Shown here one piece after another: positions 10,267 through 17,956 of a stretch of DNA of 64,000 nt. The notes under the pieces were generated by a model. The model was not told where the DNA came from, searched no databases, and worked only from the letters and a program-made list of their open reading frames with translations. The stretch is taken from NCBI RefSeq assembly GCF_030534315.2, contig NZ_CP130558.2, positions 1-64,000 on the forward strand, read 5' to 3'. The DNA comes from Thermoanaerobacterium sp. CMT5567-10 (lineage in GTDB: Bacteria > Bacillota > Thermoanaerobacteria > Thermoanaerobacterales > Thermoanaerobacteraceae). The position numbers were made by a program, and so were the translations under genes. Every line of letters begins with the position of its first letter. Position 1 is the stretch's first letter.

Positions 10267-10898
10267 AAACATGCATTATTTCAAATGGGGAGTTTAACGA
10301 CTCTGATTATATAAGGGAATTAATTAATAATTGCGATTATGTAATTTGTGCTGATGGTGGTGCAAATATTGCATATAAATTAGGAATAGTTCCCAATCTC
10401 ATTATAGGAGATCTTGATTCGGCAGATAAACAAATTATTGACTATTATAAAAAAGATGGCGTTCAAGTAGATAAATATCCAACAGAGAAAGATGAAACAG
10501 ATACTCAGTTAGCGACGCTTAAAGCTATAGAACTTGGAACTGATGAAATCATATATATAGCATCAACAGGAAGCAGATTTGATCATTCTATAGCAAATCT
10601 GTCACTTCTATTGTACCTACTAAAAAGAAATATAAAGGGAATAATAGCAAGCGAAAAAAATGAAATTCATCTTGTAGATAGGTCTTTAGAATTAGAAGGC
10701 AAGATAGGTGACATTGTTTCATTAATTCCATATAGTACAGATGTAAAGGGAATATACACTGATGGATTATATTATTCTTTATCAGGGCAGGATATGTCAT
10801 TGGATATGCCTTATGGTATAAGCAATGTTTTTATAAATAATAAGATTAAGATTAAAATTGACAGTGGATTATTATTAGTAATAAAATCTAAAGATTAG
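10263..10898 (+). CDS. thiN: Thiamine pyrophosphokinase
   Basis: Converts thiamine to thiamine pyrophosphate with ATP. The 211-residue protein has the family segments ICADGGANIAYKLG, IIGDLDSAD and TEKDETDTQLA, with acidic residues that hold magnesium, then a C-terminal beta domain that binds thiamine. It overlaps rpe by four bases (ATGA) and so is the last tightly coupled gene of the prpC-prkC-rsgA-rpe-thiN run. No thiamine riboswitch is visible in front of it, which fits its position inside an operon of unrelated genes. Confidence 0.93.
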   Translation: MKTCIISNGEFNDSDYIRELINNCDYVICADGGANIAYKLGIVPNLIIGDLDSADKQIIDYYKKDGVQVDKYPTEKDETDTQLATLKAIELGTDEIIYIASTGSRFDHSIANLSLLLYLLKRNIKGIIASEKNEIHLVDRSLELEGKIGDIVSLIPYSTDVKGIYTDGLYYSLSGQDMSLDMPYGISNVFINNKIKIKIDSGLLLVIKSKD

Positions 10899-10950
10899 CA
10901 CATTACCCTTTCCTTTCGAATAAAATATTATTGTGTAAGGAGGGGGTTTT

Positions 10951-11136
10951 ATGTGGAACAAAATATATAGAAAAATAAGAAACTTAAATAAAAAAATGAA
11001 TTACTCAATAGGATATATAATTATGGCTTTAGGAATTTTTATTCTTGTAATATACATACCTAGCTGGCTATGGATGGTACTACTAGGTCTATCTGTTATA
11101 ATGATCGGATATTATATTAATGCATATTTCAAATAG
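10951..11136 (+). CDS. Small two-helix membrane protein
   Basis: Sixty-one residues: a basic start (MWNKIYRKIRNLNKKMN), then two hydrophobic stretches, SIGYIIMALGIFILVIYI and WLWMVLLGLSVIMIGYYI, joined by a Pro-Ser turn. A strong ribosome binding site (AAGGAGGGGG) precedes the ATG. I do not recognise the family. It lies between thiN and the sporulation gene spoVM, 43 bases from the latter, so a role at the spore envelope is possible but only inferred from position. Confidence 0.65.
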   Translation: MWNKIYRKIRNLNKKMNYSIGYIIMALGIFILVIYIPSWLWMVLLGLSVIMIGYYINAYFK

Positions 11137-11178
11137 TAAATAAATAGTTTAGAATAGAAATGATAAAGGGGGATAAAT

Positions 11179-11271
11179 ATGAGCAAGAAAAAAGAACCGA
11201 AAGTCTTTTATTTTAAAATTCCCGGTTTTATTAAAAAATTTTTAAGTTCTATAATCAAAGGTAAAAAATAA
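11179..11271 (+). CDS. spoVM: Stage V sporulation protein SpoVM (30 residues)
   Basis: A very short gene reading ATG to TAA in 31 codons, preceded by AAAGGGGGA (11165-11173). The peptide contains FYFKIPGFIKKFL followed by a basic GKK tail, an amphipathic helix of the SpoVM type (Bacillus SpoVM has FYTIKLPKFLGG). SpoVM recognises the curved forespore membrane and anchors the coat ATPase SpoIVA. Position supports the call: spoVM lies between thiN and rpmB in Bacillus subtilis, as here. The N-terminal extension SKKKEP is longer than in Bacillus. A GCATATT at 11122-11128 resembles a sigma-E -35 box, but the matching -10 (AATAGTTT) is poor. Confidence 0.8.
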   Translation: MSKKKEPKVFYFKIPGFIKKFLSSIIKGKK

Positions 11272-11274
11272 AAA

Positions 11275-11300
11275 GCGTGCATTTATGCACGTCTTTCTTT
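11275..11300. terminator. Terminator shared by spoVM and convergent rpmB
   Basis: CGTGCA (11276-11281), loop TTTA, TGCACG (11286-11291), with A-rich sequence before and T-rich sequence after, so it can act in both directions between the two convergent genes. Confidence 0.7.
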
Positions 11301-11487
11301 ATATGGCCCTCTTAACCTTCCCTGATTTTAAACATTTCGTACAAACATTTAATCTTACAGGTGTTCCATCAACAATAGCTCTAACACGTTTTAAATTTGG
11401 CTGCCATTTCTTTATTGATTTTCTGTGGGAATGACTATATTGATACCCTGCCATTGGTGTTTTTCCACAAACGTCGCATTTTCTCAT
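11299..11487 (-). CDS. rpmB: 50S ribosomal protein L28
   Basis: Large-subunit ribosomal protein of 62 residues, beginning MRKCDVCGKTP and ending GKVKRAI. It keeps two CxxC pairs (CDVC near the start, CTKC near the end), so this is the zinc-binding form. I took the second of two adjacent ATG codons (11487) as start: on the minus strand AGGAGG lies eight bases before it and five before the first. It is the only minus-strand gene in the first 19 kb, divergent from asp23, an arrangement seen at this locus in other Firmicutes. Confidence 0.95.
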   Translation of the reverse strand: MRKCDVCGKTPMAGYQYSHSHRKSIKKWQPNLKRVRAIVDGTPVRLNVCTKCLKSGKVKRAI

Positions 11488-11680
11488 CATGTGCACCTCC
11501 TTTTTGTCAACAATACCATTTTAACAAAAAAATAAATTTTCTTCAAGGTTAATAATTAATGAACTTAATTTATGCATTTACACAACAATGATATTTTAAC
11601 ATTATATTTCATATATGTAAATACTTTTTGAATTAAAATTTAATAAATAGTTCCATAATATAGTAATTATTTTTCCTTTG

Positions 11681-11709
11681 TTGATGATTTAAACAGGATA
11701 AGGTAAAAT
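11681..11709 (+). promoter_or_regulatory. Sigma-A promoter of the asp23-fakA-recG operon
   Basis: TTGATG (11681-11686) and TAAAAT (11704-11709) with a 17-base spacer; the asp23 start codon is 25 bases downstream. The remaining rpmB-asp23 gap (11497-11680) is AT-rich. It must hold the rpmB promoter on the minus strand, but I could not place it. Confidence 0.65.
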
Positions 11710-11734
11710 ATAATTATGATAGGAGGTTATATAA

Positions 11735-12085
11735 ATGGATCAAACCAAAAATAACTTAGGTAAAATAGATATTTCTACAGATGTTATTGCATCTATAGCG
11801 AGTTATGCGACTTCTGAATGTTATGGTATTGTTGGCTTAGGAAAGCGTGGACCTGATGGACTCATAGAGCTTTTTAAAAATGAACAATCAGGTAAGGGAA
11901 TTAAGATTACATCAGACGAAGACGGAATGGTTATAGATTTGTACATTATAGTTGAGTACGGTGTAAATATAAAAACTGTTGCAGCAAATATAATTGAAAA
12001 AGTTAAGTATACTATAGAGACATTTACTGGAATCAAAGTTAAAAATGTAGTCGTAAATGTGCAGAGCATAAAAGTTGATATCTGA
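11735..12085 (+). CDS. Asp23/Gls24 family protein (YloU-like)
   Basis: A 116-residue Asp23-family protein: IDISTDVIASIASYATSE near the start, GIVGL, then a beta-rich body ending with KVKNVVVNVQSIKV. Members of this family sit at the cell envelope or act beside fatty-acid kinase, and the gene is next to fakA in many Firmicutes, as here. AGGAGG precedes the ATG. The stop overlaps the region of the fakA ribosome binding site, so translation is probably coupled. Confidence 0.9.
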   Translation: MDQTKNNLGKIDISTDVIASIASYATSECYGIVGLGKRGPDGLIELFKNEQSGKGIKITSDEDGMVIDLYIIVEYGVNIKTVAANIIEKVKYTIETFTGIKVKNVVVNVQSIKVDI

Positions 12086-12098
12086 GGAGGAAATACTG

Positions 12099-13694
12099 TT
12101 GGATCATATAGATGGTAAAACTTTAAAACTTTTATTTAAAGGTGGGGCTCAATATTTATCAAATAAATCTGATGAAGTGAATAAATTAAATGTCTTTCCG
12201 GTTCCAGATGGTGATACTGGTTCTAATATGGCATACACTTTAAATTATGCTGTTAAAGAAATGGAAAAAGCATCCGATAATATAAACGATATATTAAATA
12301 GTCTTTCAAGGGGTGCTTTGCTGGGAGCCAAGGGAAATTCGGGTGTGATTTTGTCACAAATTATTAGAGGATTTGCTAAAAGCCTTTTAAATCACGATAT
12401 AATCACTACAAAAGATTTTGCAGAAGCGCTAAATATGGGTTCTTCTGTTGCTTATAAAGCAGTGATGAAACCTACTGAAGGGACTATTCTGACTGTTGTT
12501 AAAGACTGTGCCAATAAAGCTTTAAAATTAAGCAAAATAAAGGACTTTGAAGTATTTATTGATGGGATTGTAAAAGCTGCTGCAGAATCAGTTGAAAGGA
12601 CTCCTGATTTGCTACCTGTATTGAAACAGGCTGGTGTAGTCGATTCTGGTGGTAAAGGGTTTTTGTTTATATTGTTAGGAATGCTGGAAACAATAAAAGG
12701 ACATGAAGTTGTTCAAGAATATACAACAAACGATGTTTCTACAAATGAAGCTGACCTGACAAATATAAATTTCAAATATTGTACGGAAATGCTTATAAAT
12801 GCCAATTCACAAATGTCTTATAAGTTGAAAAGTGAAATAGAATCTTTTGGTGACAGTTTAATTGTTGTTGGTGATGACGATCTTATAAAAGTGCATATTC
12901 ATACAAATAATCCTGGTTTAGTACTGCAAGAGGGCTTAAAGTATGGTGATTTATTAAAGGTCAAAATTGACAATATGAAAATTCAACATGAAAATATCAT
13001 ATTGGAAACAAAAAATAATTTAAAACAAGATAATAGTCTTCCTGCTAAAAAATATGGATTTTTGGCTGTATCTCCTGGAGATGGAATAAGTAAAATATTC
13101 AAAGAATTAGGATGTGACGTTGTAATTGATGGGGGACAAACTATGAATCCTAGTGCTTTGGATATTTTAAAGGGGTTAGAAAAAATAAATACTGAAAATA
13201 TAATTGTCTTTCCAAATAATAAGAACATAATCATGACTTGTGAACAAGCCATGTCGATGTCTGATAAAAACATATATGTGATCGCTACTGAAAGTTTCAA
13301 TCAGGCAGTCAGTGCAATAATAAATGTCGATGCAAATATGAGTATAGATGATGTAATAAGAAGCATAAATGATACAATTGAGAAAATTACAACAATAGAA
13401 ATAACATATTCTATAAGGGACTCAGTTATTGATGGAATAAATATTAAAAGTGGTGACATATTAGGATTTGTAGATGGTAAATTTACTGCAATTGGTACTG
13501 ATTATAACGAAGTCGCTTTAAAAATTATAAGCGATAATATATCTGATGATGCTTCTATAATAACTATTTATTATGGTAAAGATGTTTCGAAAGATAAAGC
13601 AAAGGACTTACAAGATTTTATTTCATTTGACGGAGATATAGACATTCAATATGGTGGACAGCCCTTGTATTATTATGTAATTTCCATTGAATAG
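12099..13694 (+). CDS. fakA: Fatty acid kinase, catalytic subunit FakA (DhaL/YloV family)
   Basis: Phosphorylates fatty acids held by a FakB (DegV-family) protein so that outside fatty acids can enter phospholipids. The N-terminal DhaL-type domain has NVFPVPDGDTG (residues 31-41), whose aspartates bind Mg-ATP, and GAKGNSGVILSQIIRG. A middle domain and a C-terminal DegV-like domain follow, giving the usual 531 residues. The TTG at 12099 was chosen: GGAGG ends eight bases upstream and family members start MDHIDG. A probable FakB partner lies two genes downstream, beyond recG. Confidence 0.92.
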   Translation: MDHIDGKTLKLLFKGGAQYLSNKSDEVNKLNVFPVPDGDTGSNMAYTLNYAVKEMEKASDNINDILNSLSRGALLGAKGNSGVILSQIIRGFAKSLLNHDIITTKDFAEALNMGSSVAYKAVMKPTEGTILTVVKDCANKALKLSKIKDFEVFIDGIVKAAAESVERTPDLLPVLKQAGVVDSGGKGFLFILLGMLETIKGHEVVQEYTTNDVSTNEADLTNINFKYCTEMLINANSQMSYKLKSEIESFGDSLIVVGDDDLIKVHIHTNNPGLVLQEGLKYGDLLKVKIDNMKIQHENIILETKNNLKQDNSLPAKKYGFLAVSPGDGISKIFKELGCDVVIDGGQTMNPSALDILKGLEKINTENIIVFPNNKNIIMTCEQAMSMSDKNIYVIATESFNQAVSAIINVDANMSIDDVIRSINDTIEKITTIEITYSIRDSVIDGINIKSGDILGFVDGKFTAIGTDYNEVALKIISDNISDDASIITIYYGKDVSKDKAKDLQDFISFDGDIDIQYGGQPLYYYVISIE

Positions 13695-13702
13695 GTGATT
13701 AT

Positions 13703-15751
13703 ATGGATCTTTCAAAATCTATACAATATGTAAAGGGAGTAGGTCCTAAAAGAGCTATATTATTAAAAAAAATTGGCATAGAAACAGTAAAGGATGCGCT
13801 GGAATATTATCCAAAAGAATATGAAAATAGAGATAAAATAATACCAATAGATATGCTTAAGATCGGTGAAAAGCAGACTTTTAAGGCTTATATAGCGGGT
13901 AAAGCAAGGGAATATAAAGTAAAAAGATTAACTATTACAAAGATACCTGTTAAAGATGGAAGTGGTGCGGTTGAACTTGTTTGGTATAATCAGCCGTACA
14001 TAAAGAGCAATTTTAAATTAGGTGAAGAATATATTATAAATGGCAAAGTTTCTTATAAATATGGACAGATATATGTAGAGAATCCGATTATGGATAGAAG
14101 CGATAGTCTAAATATCAATGCTGGAAGGATTGTGCCAATATATAAATTAACTGAAGGACTGAGCCAAAAAGTTATAAGGAATATAATTTTCAATCTTTTG
14201 AAAGAATATTTAAATGACATAGAAGAAATATTTGATGAAAATTTTTTAGAAGAATATAATTTGCTAGATATTAAAAGTGCAATAAAAAATATACATTTTC
14301 CTGAGTCTTCAAAAATGCTTGAAAAATCCAAATATAGACTTGTTTTTCAAGAATTTTTTATTTTGCAATTAGGGTTAGCTTTGATAAAAAATAAATACAA
14401 TGAAGGAAAAACAGGTATAAAGTTTAAACGTGTCGATTTAAAAGATTTTTTTAGCAAGTTAAAATTTCGCCTTACACAAGCGCAGGAGAGAGTTTTAAAT
14501 GAAATACTTGATGATATGTGTTCAGGGAAAGTAATGAATAGGCTTTTGCAAGGCGATGTTGGCTCAGGAAAGACGATTATAGCAGCAGCAGCCATGTATG
14601 TCGCTGTGAAAAACGGATATCAGGCTTCTATAATGGCTCCGACAGAAATACTTGCAAAACAGCATTATTATACTTTAAAAGAACTATATGACGAATTAAA
14701 TATAAAAATTGAATTGCTTACTGGAAGTATTGGTACTAGAAAGAAAAACAATATTATTGAGGGAATTAGAAATGGCGAAATTGATATATTAGTTGGTACT
14801 CATTCTTTAATTGAGGAAAATGTACAATTCAAAAATTTAGGTTTAGCAATAACTGATGAGCAACACAGGTTTGGCGTTCGACAAAGAGCCGTATTTAAAG
14901 AAAAAGGTGAACAAACGGATGTCTTAGTGATGACGGCAACGCCTATACCAAGAACATTGGCACTTATGTTATATGGTGATTTAGATATATCTGTGATAGA
15001 TGAATTGCCACCGGGACGAAAGAAAATAGAGACATATGCAATAAGTGCTACTTTAAGAGATAGAGCATATAAATTTGTCATAAATGAAGTAAAAAAAGGA
15101 CGTCAAGCGTATATTGTTTGTCCATTAATAGAAGATTCAAACCTGATTAATGCAAAATCGGCAGAAGTTGTATATGAAGAGATTTACAAAGGGGTTTTTA
15201 AAGAATTTAGAGTTGGTTTAGTACATGGTGGAATGAACTCAAATGATAAGAATAAAGTTATGAATGAATTTGTTAATGGGAAAATAGATATATTAGTGTC
15301 TACAACGGTTATAGAAGTTGGCGTGAATGTGCCAAATGCTTCAGTTATTGTTATTGAAAATGCTGAAAGATTTGGGTTGGCACAACTTCATCAATTAAGA
15401 GGACGTGTAGGAAGATCATCGCATCAATCTTATTGTATCCTTATAGCATATTCATATTCAGATGTTGTTAAAAAAAGATTGAAAGTGATGACTGAAACTA
15501 ATGATGGTTTTAAAATTGCTGAAAAAGATTTGGAAATAAGAGGACCAGGTGAATTTTTTGGTGTAAAGCAGCATGGATTGCCAGAATTGAAATTAGCAAA
15601 TATTTTTGAAGATATTGAAATATTGAAATTGGCTCAAAAAGCTGTTGAAAAATTTTTAAACAACGATATTACATTCAAAAGGCATGATAAGATGAAAGCC
15701 GAACTAATTGAGCGATTTAAAGATAAATTGGAAGGGATTGTATTAAATTAA
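13703..15751 (+). CDS. recG: ATP-dependent DNA helicase RecG
   Basis: Branch-migration helicase for stalled forks and recombination intermediates. In 682 residues: N-terminal wedge domain (KGVGPKRA at 11-18, OB fold to about 150), then two helicase domains. Walker A is GDVGSGKT (284-291), the DExH box is DEQH, and the later motifs TATPIPRT, GRVGRSSH and RGPGEFFGVKQHG are typical of RecG. It starts eight bases after the fakA stop. Nothing unusual is seen. Confidence 0.97.
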   Translation: MDLSKSIQYVKGVGPKRAILLKKIGIETVKDALEYYPKEYENRDKIIPIDMLKIGEKQTFKAYIAGKAREYKVKRLTITKIPVKDGSGAVELVWYNQPYIKSNFKLGEEYIINGKVSYKYGQIYVENPIMDRSDSLNINAGRIVPIYKLTEGLSQKVIRNIIFNLLKEYLNDIEEIFDENFLEEYNLLDIKSAIKNIHFPESSKMLEKSKYRLVFQEFFILQLGLALIKNKYNEGKTGIKFKRVDLKDFFSKLKFRLTQAQERVLNEILDDMCSGKVMNRLLQGDVGSGKTIIAAAAMYVAVKNGYQASIMAPTEILAKQHYYTLKELYDELNIKIELLTGSIGTRKKNNIIEGIRNGEIDILVGTHSLIEENVQFKNLGLAITDEQHRFGVRQRAVFKEKGEQTDVLVMTATPIPRTLALMLYGDLDISVIDELPPGRKKIETYAISATLRDRAYKFVINEVKKGRQAYIVCPLIEDSNLINAKSAEVVYEEIYKGVFKEFRVGLVHGGMNSNDKNKVMNEFVNGKIDILVSTTVIEVGVNVPNASVIVIENAERFGLAQLHQLRGRVGRSSHQSYCILIAYSYSDVVKKRLKVMTETNDGFKIAEKDLEIRGPGEFFGVKQHGLPELKLANIFEDIEILKLAQKAVEKFLNNDITFKRHDKMKAELIERFKDKLEGIVLN

Positions 15752-15770
15752 CATGAGGGAGGAAATCAAA

Positions 15771-16613
15771 ATGAGCAAGATTGCTATAGTTACAGACAGT
15801 GTATCAGATATACCTGATGACATAGTAAAATTGTACGATATTTATGTTGTTCCCTTGACTATTGACATTGATGGTGTATCTTACAAAGATGGGATAGATA
15901 TAAAAAAAGATTATTTCTACGATCTGTTAAATTCAGGGAAAACGCCGACAACATCTCAAATATCTCCAATTGAATTTATGGAAGTTTTTAGCGATTTATT
16001 AAAAAGCTATGATGAAATTATCTGCATTCTATTGTCATCTAAATTGAGTGGTACATACCAATCAGCATTATTGGCTAAAGAAAACTTAAAAAATTCAAAA
16101 ATAACAGTGCTCGATTCGAAAAACTTTTCGTTAGGTTCTGGACTTTTAGTTATAGAAGCTGCTAAAATGGCTCGAAACGGTAGTACAAGAGATGAGATAG
16201 TTGGCAAAATCAATGACATGATACCAAAAATAAGTTATATAATGATTTTTGATTCTTTAGAATATCTTTATAGAGGTGGAAGATTAAAAAAATCACAGGC
16301 TATACTAGGTAGTATTTTAAATATAAAGCCTATTTTAGTCAATAATGATGGAGAGTTAGAAATAAAAGATAAGGTACGAGGAAGAAAAAATGCAATAAAG
16401 TGGATAATAAACTATATGAAAGAAACAAATGTTAATTTCAAAAGAAAGGAGATAGGATTGCTGCACACTGATAGAGAAGAGTTTATGCTTGAAATTGAAA
16501 ATGCCATTAGAAACGAGTTTGGAGTTGCGAATTTTATTAAGAATAGAGCTGGTTGCTCAGCTGGCGTTCATGCAGGTCCATATGCAGTTGGTATATTTTT
16601 TGAATTAGATTAA
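15771..16613 (+). CDS. DegV family fatty-acid-binding protein (FakB-like)
   Basis: The 280-residue protein starts MSKIAIVTDSVSDIPDDIV and holds the DegV fold: TPTTSQISP, LSSKLSGTYQSA (serine and threonine around the fatty-acid head group) and RGGRLKKSQA. DegV proteins bind one fatty acid and present it to FakA; fakA is in the same operon two genes upstream, making FakB the natural reading, though which fatty acid it binds cannot be told. The ATG at 15771 follows GAGGGAGGA; an earlier ATG at 15753 would contain that site. Confidence 0.88.
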   Translation: MSKIAIVTDSVSDIPDDIVKLYDIYVVPLTIDIDGVSYKDGIDIKKDYFYDLLNSGKTPTTSQISPIEFMEVFSDLLKSYDEIICILLSSKLSGTYQSALLAKENLKNSKITVLDSKNFSLGSGLLVIEAAKMARNGSTRDEIVGKINDMIPKISYIMIFDSLEYLYRGGRLKKSQAILGSILNIKPILVNNDGELEIKDKVRGRKNAIKWIINYMKETNVNFKRKEIGLLHTDREEFMLEIENAIRNEFGVANFIKNRAGCSAGVHAGPYAVGIFFELD

Positions 16614-16723
16614 ATAATAAACCATTTTTATCACCTTTATACAATTTTGCTAATGAAATTATAGTTTATAGAAATTCTTTTTGGGTAAATTAATATTGAA
16701 ATCATTAAATGGAGGTGATAAAA

Positions 16724-16951
16724 ATGGCAGCAGGTTCAGAGACAAAGAATCCGCTTGTAGTAAGAGAAGCAAAGCAAGCTATGAGCAAATGGAAATATGA
16801 AATAGCAAGCGAACTTGGAATAAATCCTCCAGCCGATGGTTATTGGGGTACACTTACATCCCGTGATTGCGGTGCTGTAGGTGGCCATATGGTAAGAAAA
16901 ATGATCCAAATGGCTGAAAGCCAAATCGCTAATAAAGGTACACTTAGATAA
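16724..16951 (+). CDS. Alpha/beta-type small acid-soluble spore protein, copy 1
   Basis: A 75-residue DNA-coating protein of spores. It contains the germination-protease site EIASELGI, followed by GYWGTLTSRDCGAVGGHMV, the second conserved SASP block. The ATG at 16724 is seven bases after GGAGG. These proteins saturate spore DNA, shield it from UV, heat and chemicals, and feed outgrowth when cut after Glu in the E-IASE sequence. Expression is expected only in the forespore (sigma-G), but I could not find a convincing sigma-G promoter. Its upstream region (16614-16685) differs from that of copies 2 and 3. Confidence 0.95.
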   Translation: MAAGSETKNPLVVREAKQAMSKWKYEIASELGINPPADGYWGTLTSRDCGAVGGHMVRKMIQMAESQIANKGTLR

Positions 16952-16952
16952 T

Positions 16953-16981
16953 AAAAAGATACCCTTCGGGGTATCTTTTTT
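16953..16981 (+). terminator. Terminator after SASP copy 1
   Basis: AAAAAGATACCC, a TTCG tetraloop, then GGGTATC and six T: a textbook intrinsic terminator, so each SASP copy is its own transcription unit. Confidence 0.93.
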
Positions 16982-17120
16982 AAATAAACTTATTTACGAA
17001 AAATAAATTATGTAAAATTAAAAATTAAATATCGTTTTATATATATGAAAATATTAACATGTATATATAAATTGTATATGGATAAATTAATATTGAAATC
17101 ATTAAATGGAGGTGATAAAA

Positions 17121-17348
17121 ATGGCAGCAGGTTCAGAGACAAAGAATCCGCTTGTAGTAAGAGAAGCAAAGCAAGCTATGAGCAAATGGAAATATGAAAT
17201 AGCAAGCGAACTTGGAATAAATCCTCCAGCCGATGGTTATTGGGGTACACTTACATCCCGTGATTGCGGTGCTGTAGGTGGCCATATGGTAAGAAAAATG
17301 ATCCAAATGGCTGAAAGCCAAATCGCTAATAAAGGTACACTTAGATAA
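17121..17348 (+). CDS. Alpha/beta-type small acid-soluble spore protein, copy 2
   Basis: The coding sequence and encoded protein are identical to copy 1 (75 residues), 397 bases downstream. It also has the GGAGG site, the EIASELGI protease site and the same terminator. Its 5' flank comes from the spacer of unit 1 rather than the unique sequence in front of copy 1, so if the promoter lies more than about 40 bases upstream the two copies are driven by different promoters. Confidence 0.95.
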   Translation: MAAGSETKNPLVVREAKQAMSKWKYEIASELGINPPADGYWGTLTSRDCGAVGGHMVRKMIQMAESQIANKGTLR

Positions 17349-17349
17349 T

Positions 17350-17378
17350 AAAAAGATACCCTTCGGGGTATCTTTTTT
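17350..17378 (+). terminator. Terminator after SASP copy 2
   Basis: An exact copy of the TTCG-loop terminator after copy 1, 397 bases further on. Confidence 0.93.
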
Positions 17379-17517
17379 AAATAAACTTATTTACGAAAAA
17401 TAAATTATGTAAAATTAAAAATTAAATATCGTTTTATATATATGAAAATATTAACATGTATATATAAATTGTATATGGATAAATTAATATTGAAATCATT
17501 AAATGGAGGTGATAAAA

Positions 17518-17745
17518 ATGGCAGCAGGTTCAGAGACAAAGAATCCGCTTGTAGTAAGAGAAGCAAAGCAAGCTATGAGCAAATGGAAATATGAAATAGC
17601 AAGCGAACTTGGAATAAATCCTCCAGCCGATGGTTATTGGGGTACACTTACATCCCGTGATTGCGGCGCTGTAGGTGGTCATATGGTAAGAAAAATGATC
17701 CAAATGGCTGAAAGCCAAATCGCTAATAATGGAACATTGAAATAG
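17518..17745 (+). CDS. Alpha/beta-type small acid-soluble spore protein, copy 3
   Basis: Same 75-residue protein except for its C-terminus (ANNGTLK instead of ANKGTLR). The first 149 bases equal those of copies 1 and 2; two silent differences and the divergent end follow, so this copy is either the oldest or has lost its 3' part to a different sequence. The start and protease site are as in copy 1. It has a different terminator. Confidence 0.95.
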   Translation: MAAGSETKNPLVVREAKQAMSKWKYEIASELGINPPADGYWGTLTSRDCGAVGGHMVRKMIQMAESQIANNGTLK

Positions 17746-17751
17746 TTAAAT

Positions 17752-17782
17752 AAAAGGGTAGCCTGTATGGTTACCCTTTTTA
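17752..17782 (+). terminator. Terminator after SASP copy 3
   Basis: AAAAGGGTAGCC (17752-17763), loop TGTAT, GGTTACCCTTTT (17769-17780), with one G-T pair. Unrelated in sequence to the other two SASP terminators. Confidence 0.85.
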
Positions 17783-17790
17783 ATTAAAAT

Positions 17791-17816
17791 AATCCAGGTA
17801 GTTGACTACCTGGATT
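17791..17816 (+). other. Perfect 11-bp hairpin without a T-run
   Basis: AATCCAGGTAG, loop TTGA, then its exact complement CTACCTGGATT. It is followed by GGGAGAGGAG instead of T residues, so it is not a standard terminator. Together with a weaker inverted repeat in 17845-17866 it fills the gap between the SASP cluster and rsmD. It could be an RNA structure at the 5' end of the small frame that follows. Confidence 0.6.
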
Positions 17817-17829
17817 GGGAGAGGAGAAA

Positions 17830-17940
17830 TTGAAGGAAGAATTTTGGGGAAATTGGTTTCCCAATTATATTATTTTCCATATTTCAAATTTTTTATACAT
17901 TATTTTGTATCTTATCGTAAAATATGCTAAAATATTTTAG
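17830..17940 (+). CDS. Possible 36-residue hydrophobic peptide
   Basis: A frame starting with TTG at 17830, after GGGAGAGGAG (17817-17826), encodes MKEEFWGNWFPNYIIFHI followed by a hydrophobic, Tyr/Ile/Leu-rich tail ending KYAKIF. That is the shape of a small single-helix membrane peptide, and the ribosome binding site is good. Against it: the region is AT-rich, where such frames arise by chance, and its end overlaps the promoter-like sequence of rsmD. I do not recognise a family. Confidence 0.3.
   Translation: MKEEFWGNWFPNYIIFHISNFLYIILYLIVKYAKIF
17905..17933 (+). promoter_or_regulatory. Candidate promoter of rsmD-coaD
   Basis: TTGTAT (17905-17910) and TAAAAT (17928-17933), spacer 17 bases, with the rsmD start 23 bases downstream. 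Confidence 0.5.
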
Positions 17941-17956
17941 TATTGGAGGTGTAATT

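Larger units (their letters stand above)
16686..17666 (+). repeat. 397-bp tandem repeat carrying the SASP genes
   Basis: Unit 1 (16686-17082) and unit 2 (17083-17479) look identical base for base, including gene, terminator and AT-rich spacer. Unit 3 begins at 17480 and matches for 187 bases, to 17666. It then has two silent changes and a different last few codons and terminator. Such perfect spacers point to a recent duplication or continuing gene conversion. Confidence 0.93.

Noticed and set aside
11497-11560. TGTCAA at 11506-11511 as the -35 of rpmB on the minus strand
   Set aside because: The matching -10 would fall inside the rpmB coding region, downstream of its start codon.
16614-16723. 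Sigma-G promoter before SASP copy 1
   Set aside because: Several CAT-rich segments were checked, but none pairs with a fitting -35 at 17-18 bases. The gap holds AT-rich sequence with nothing I can name.
16686-17666. Tandem repeat considered as a CRISPR array
   Set aside because: The repeat unit is 397 bases, holds a gene and terminator, and has no short repeat-spacer pattern.
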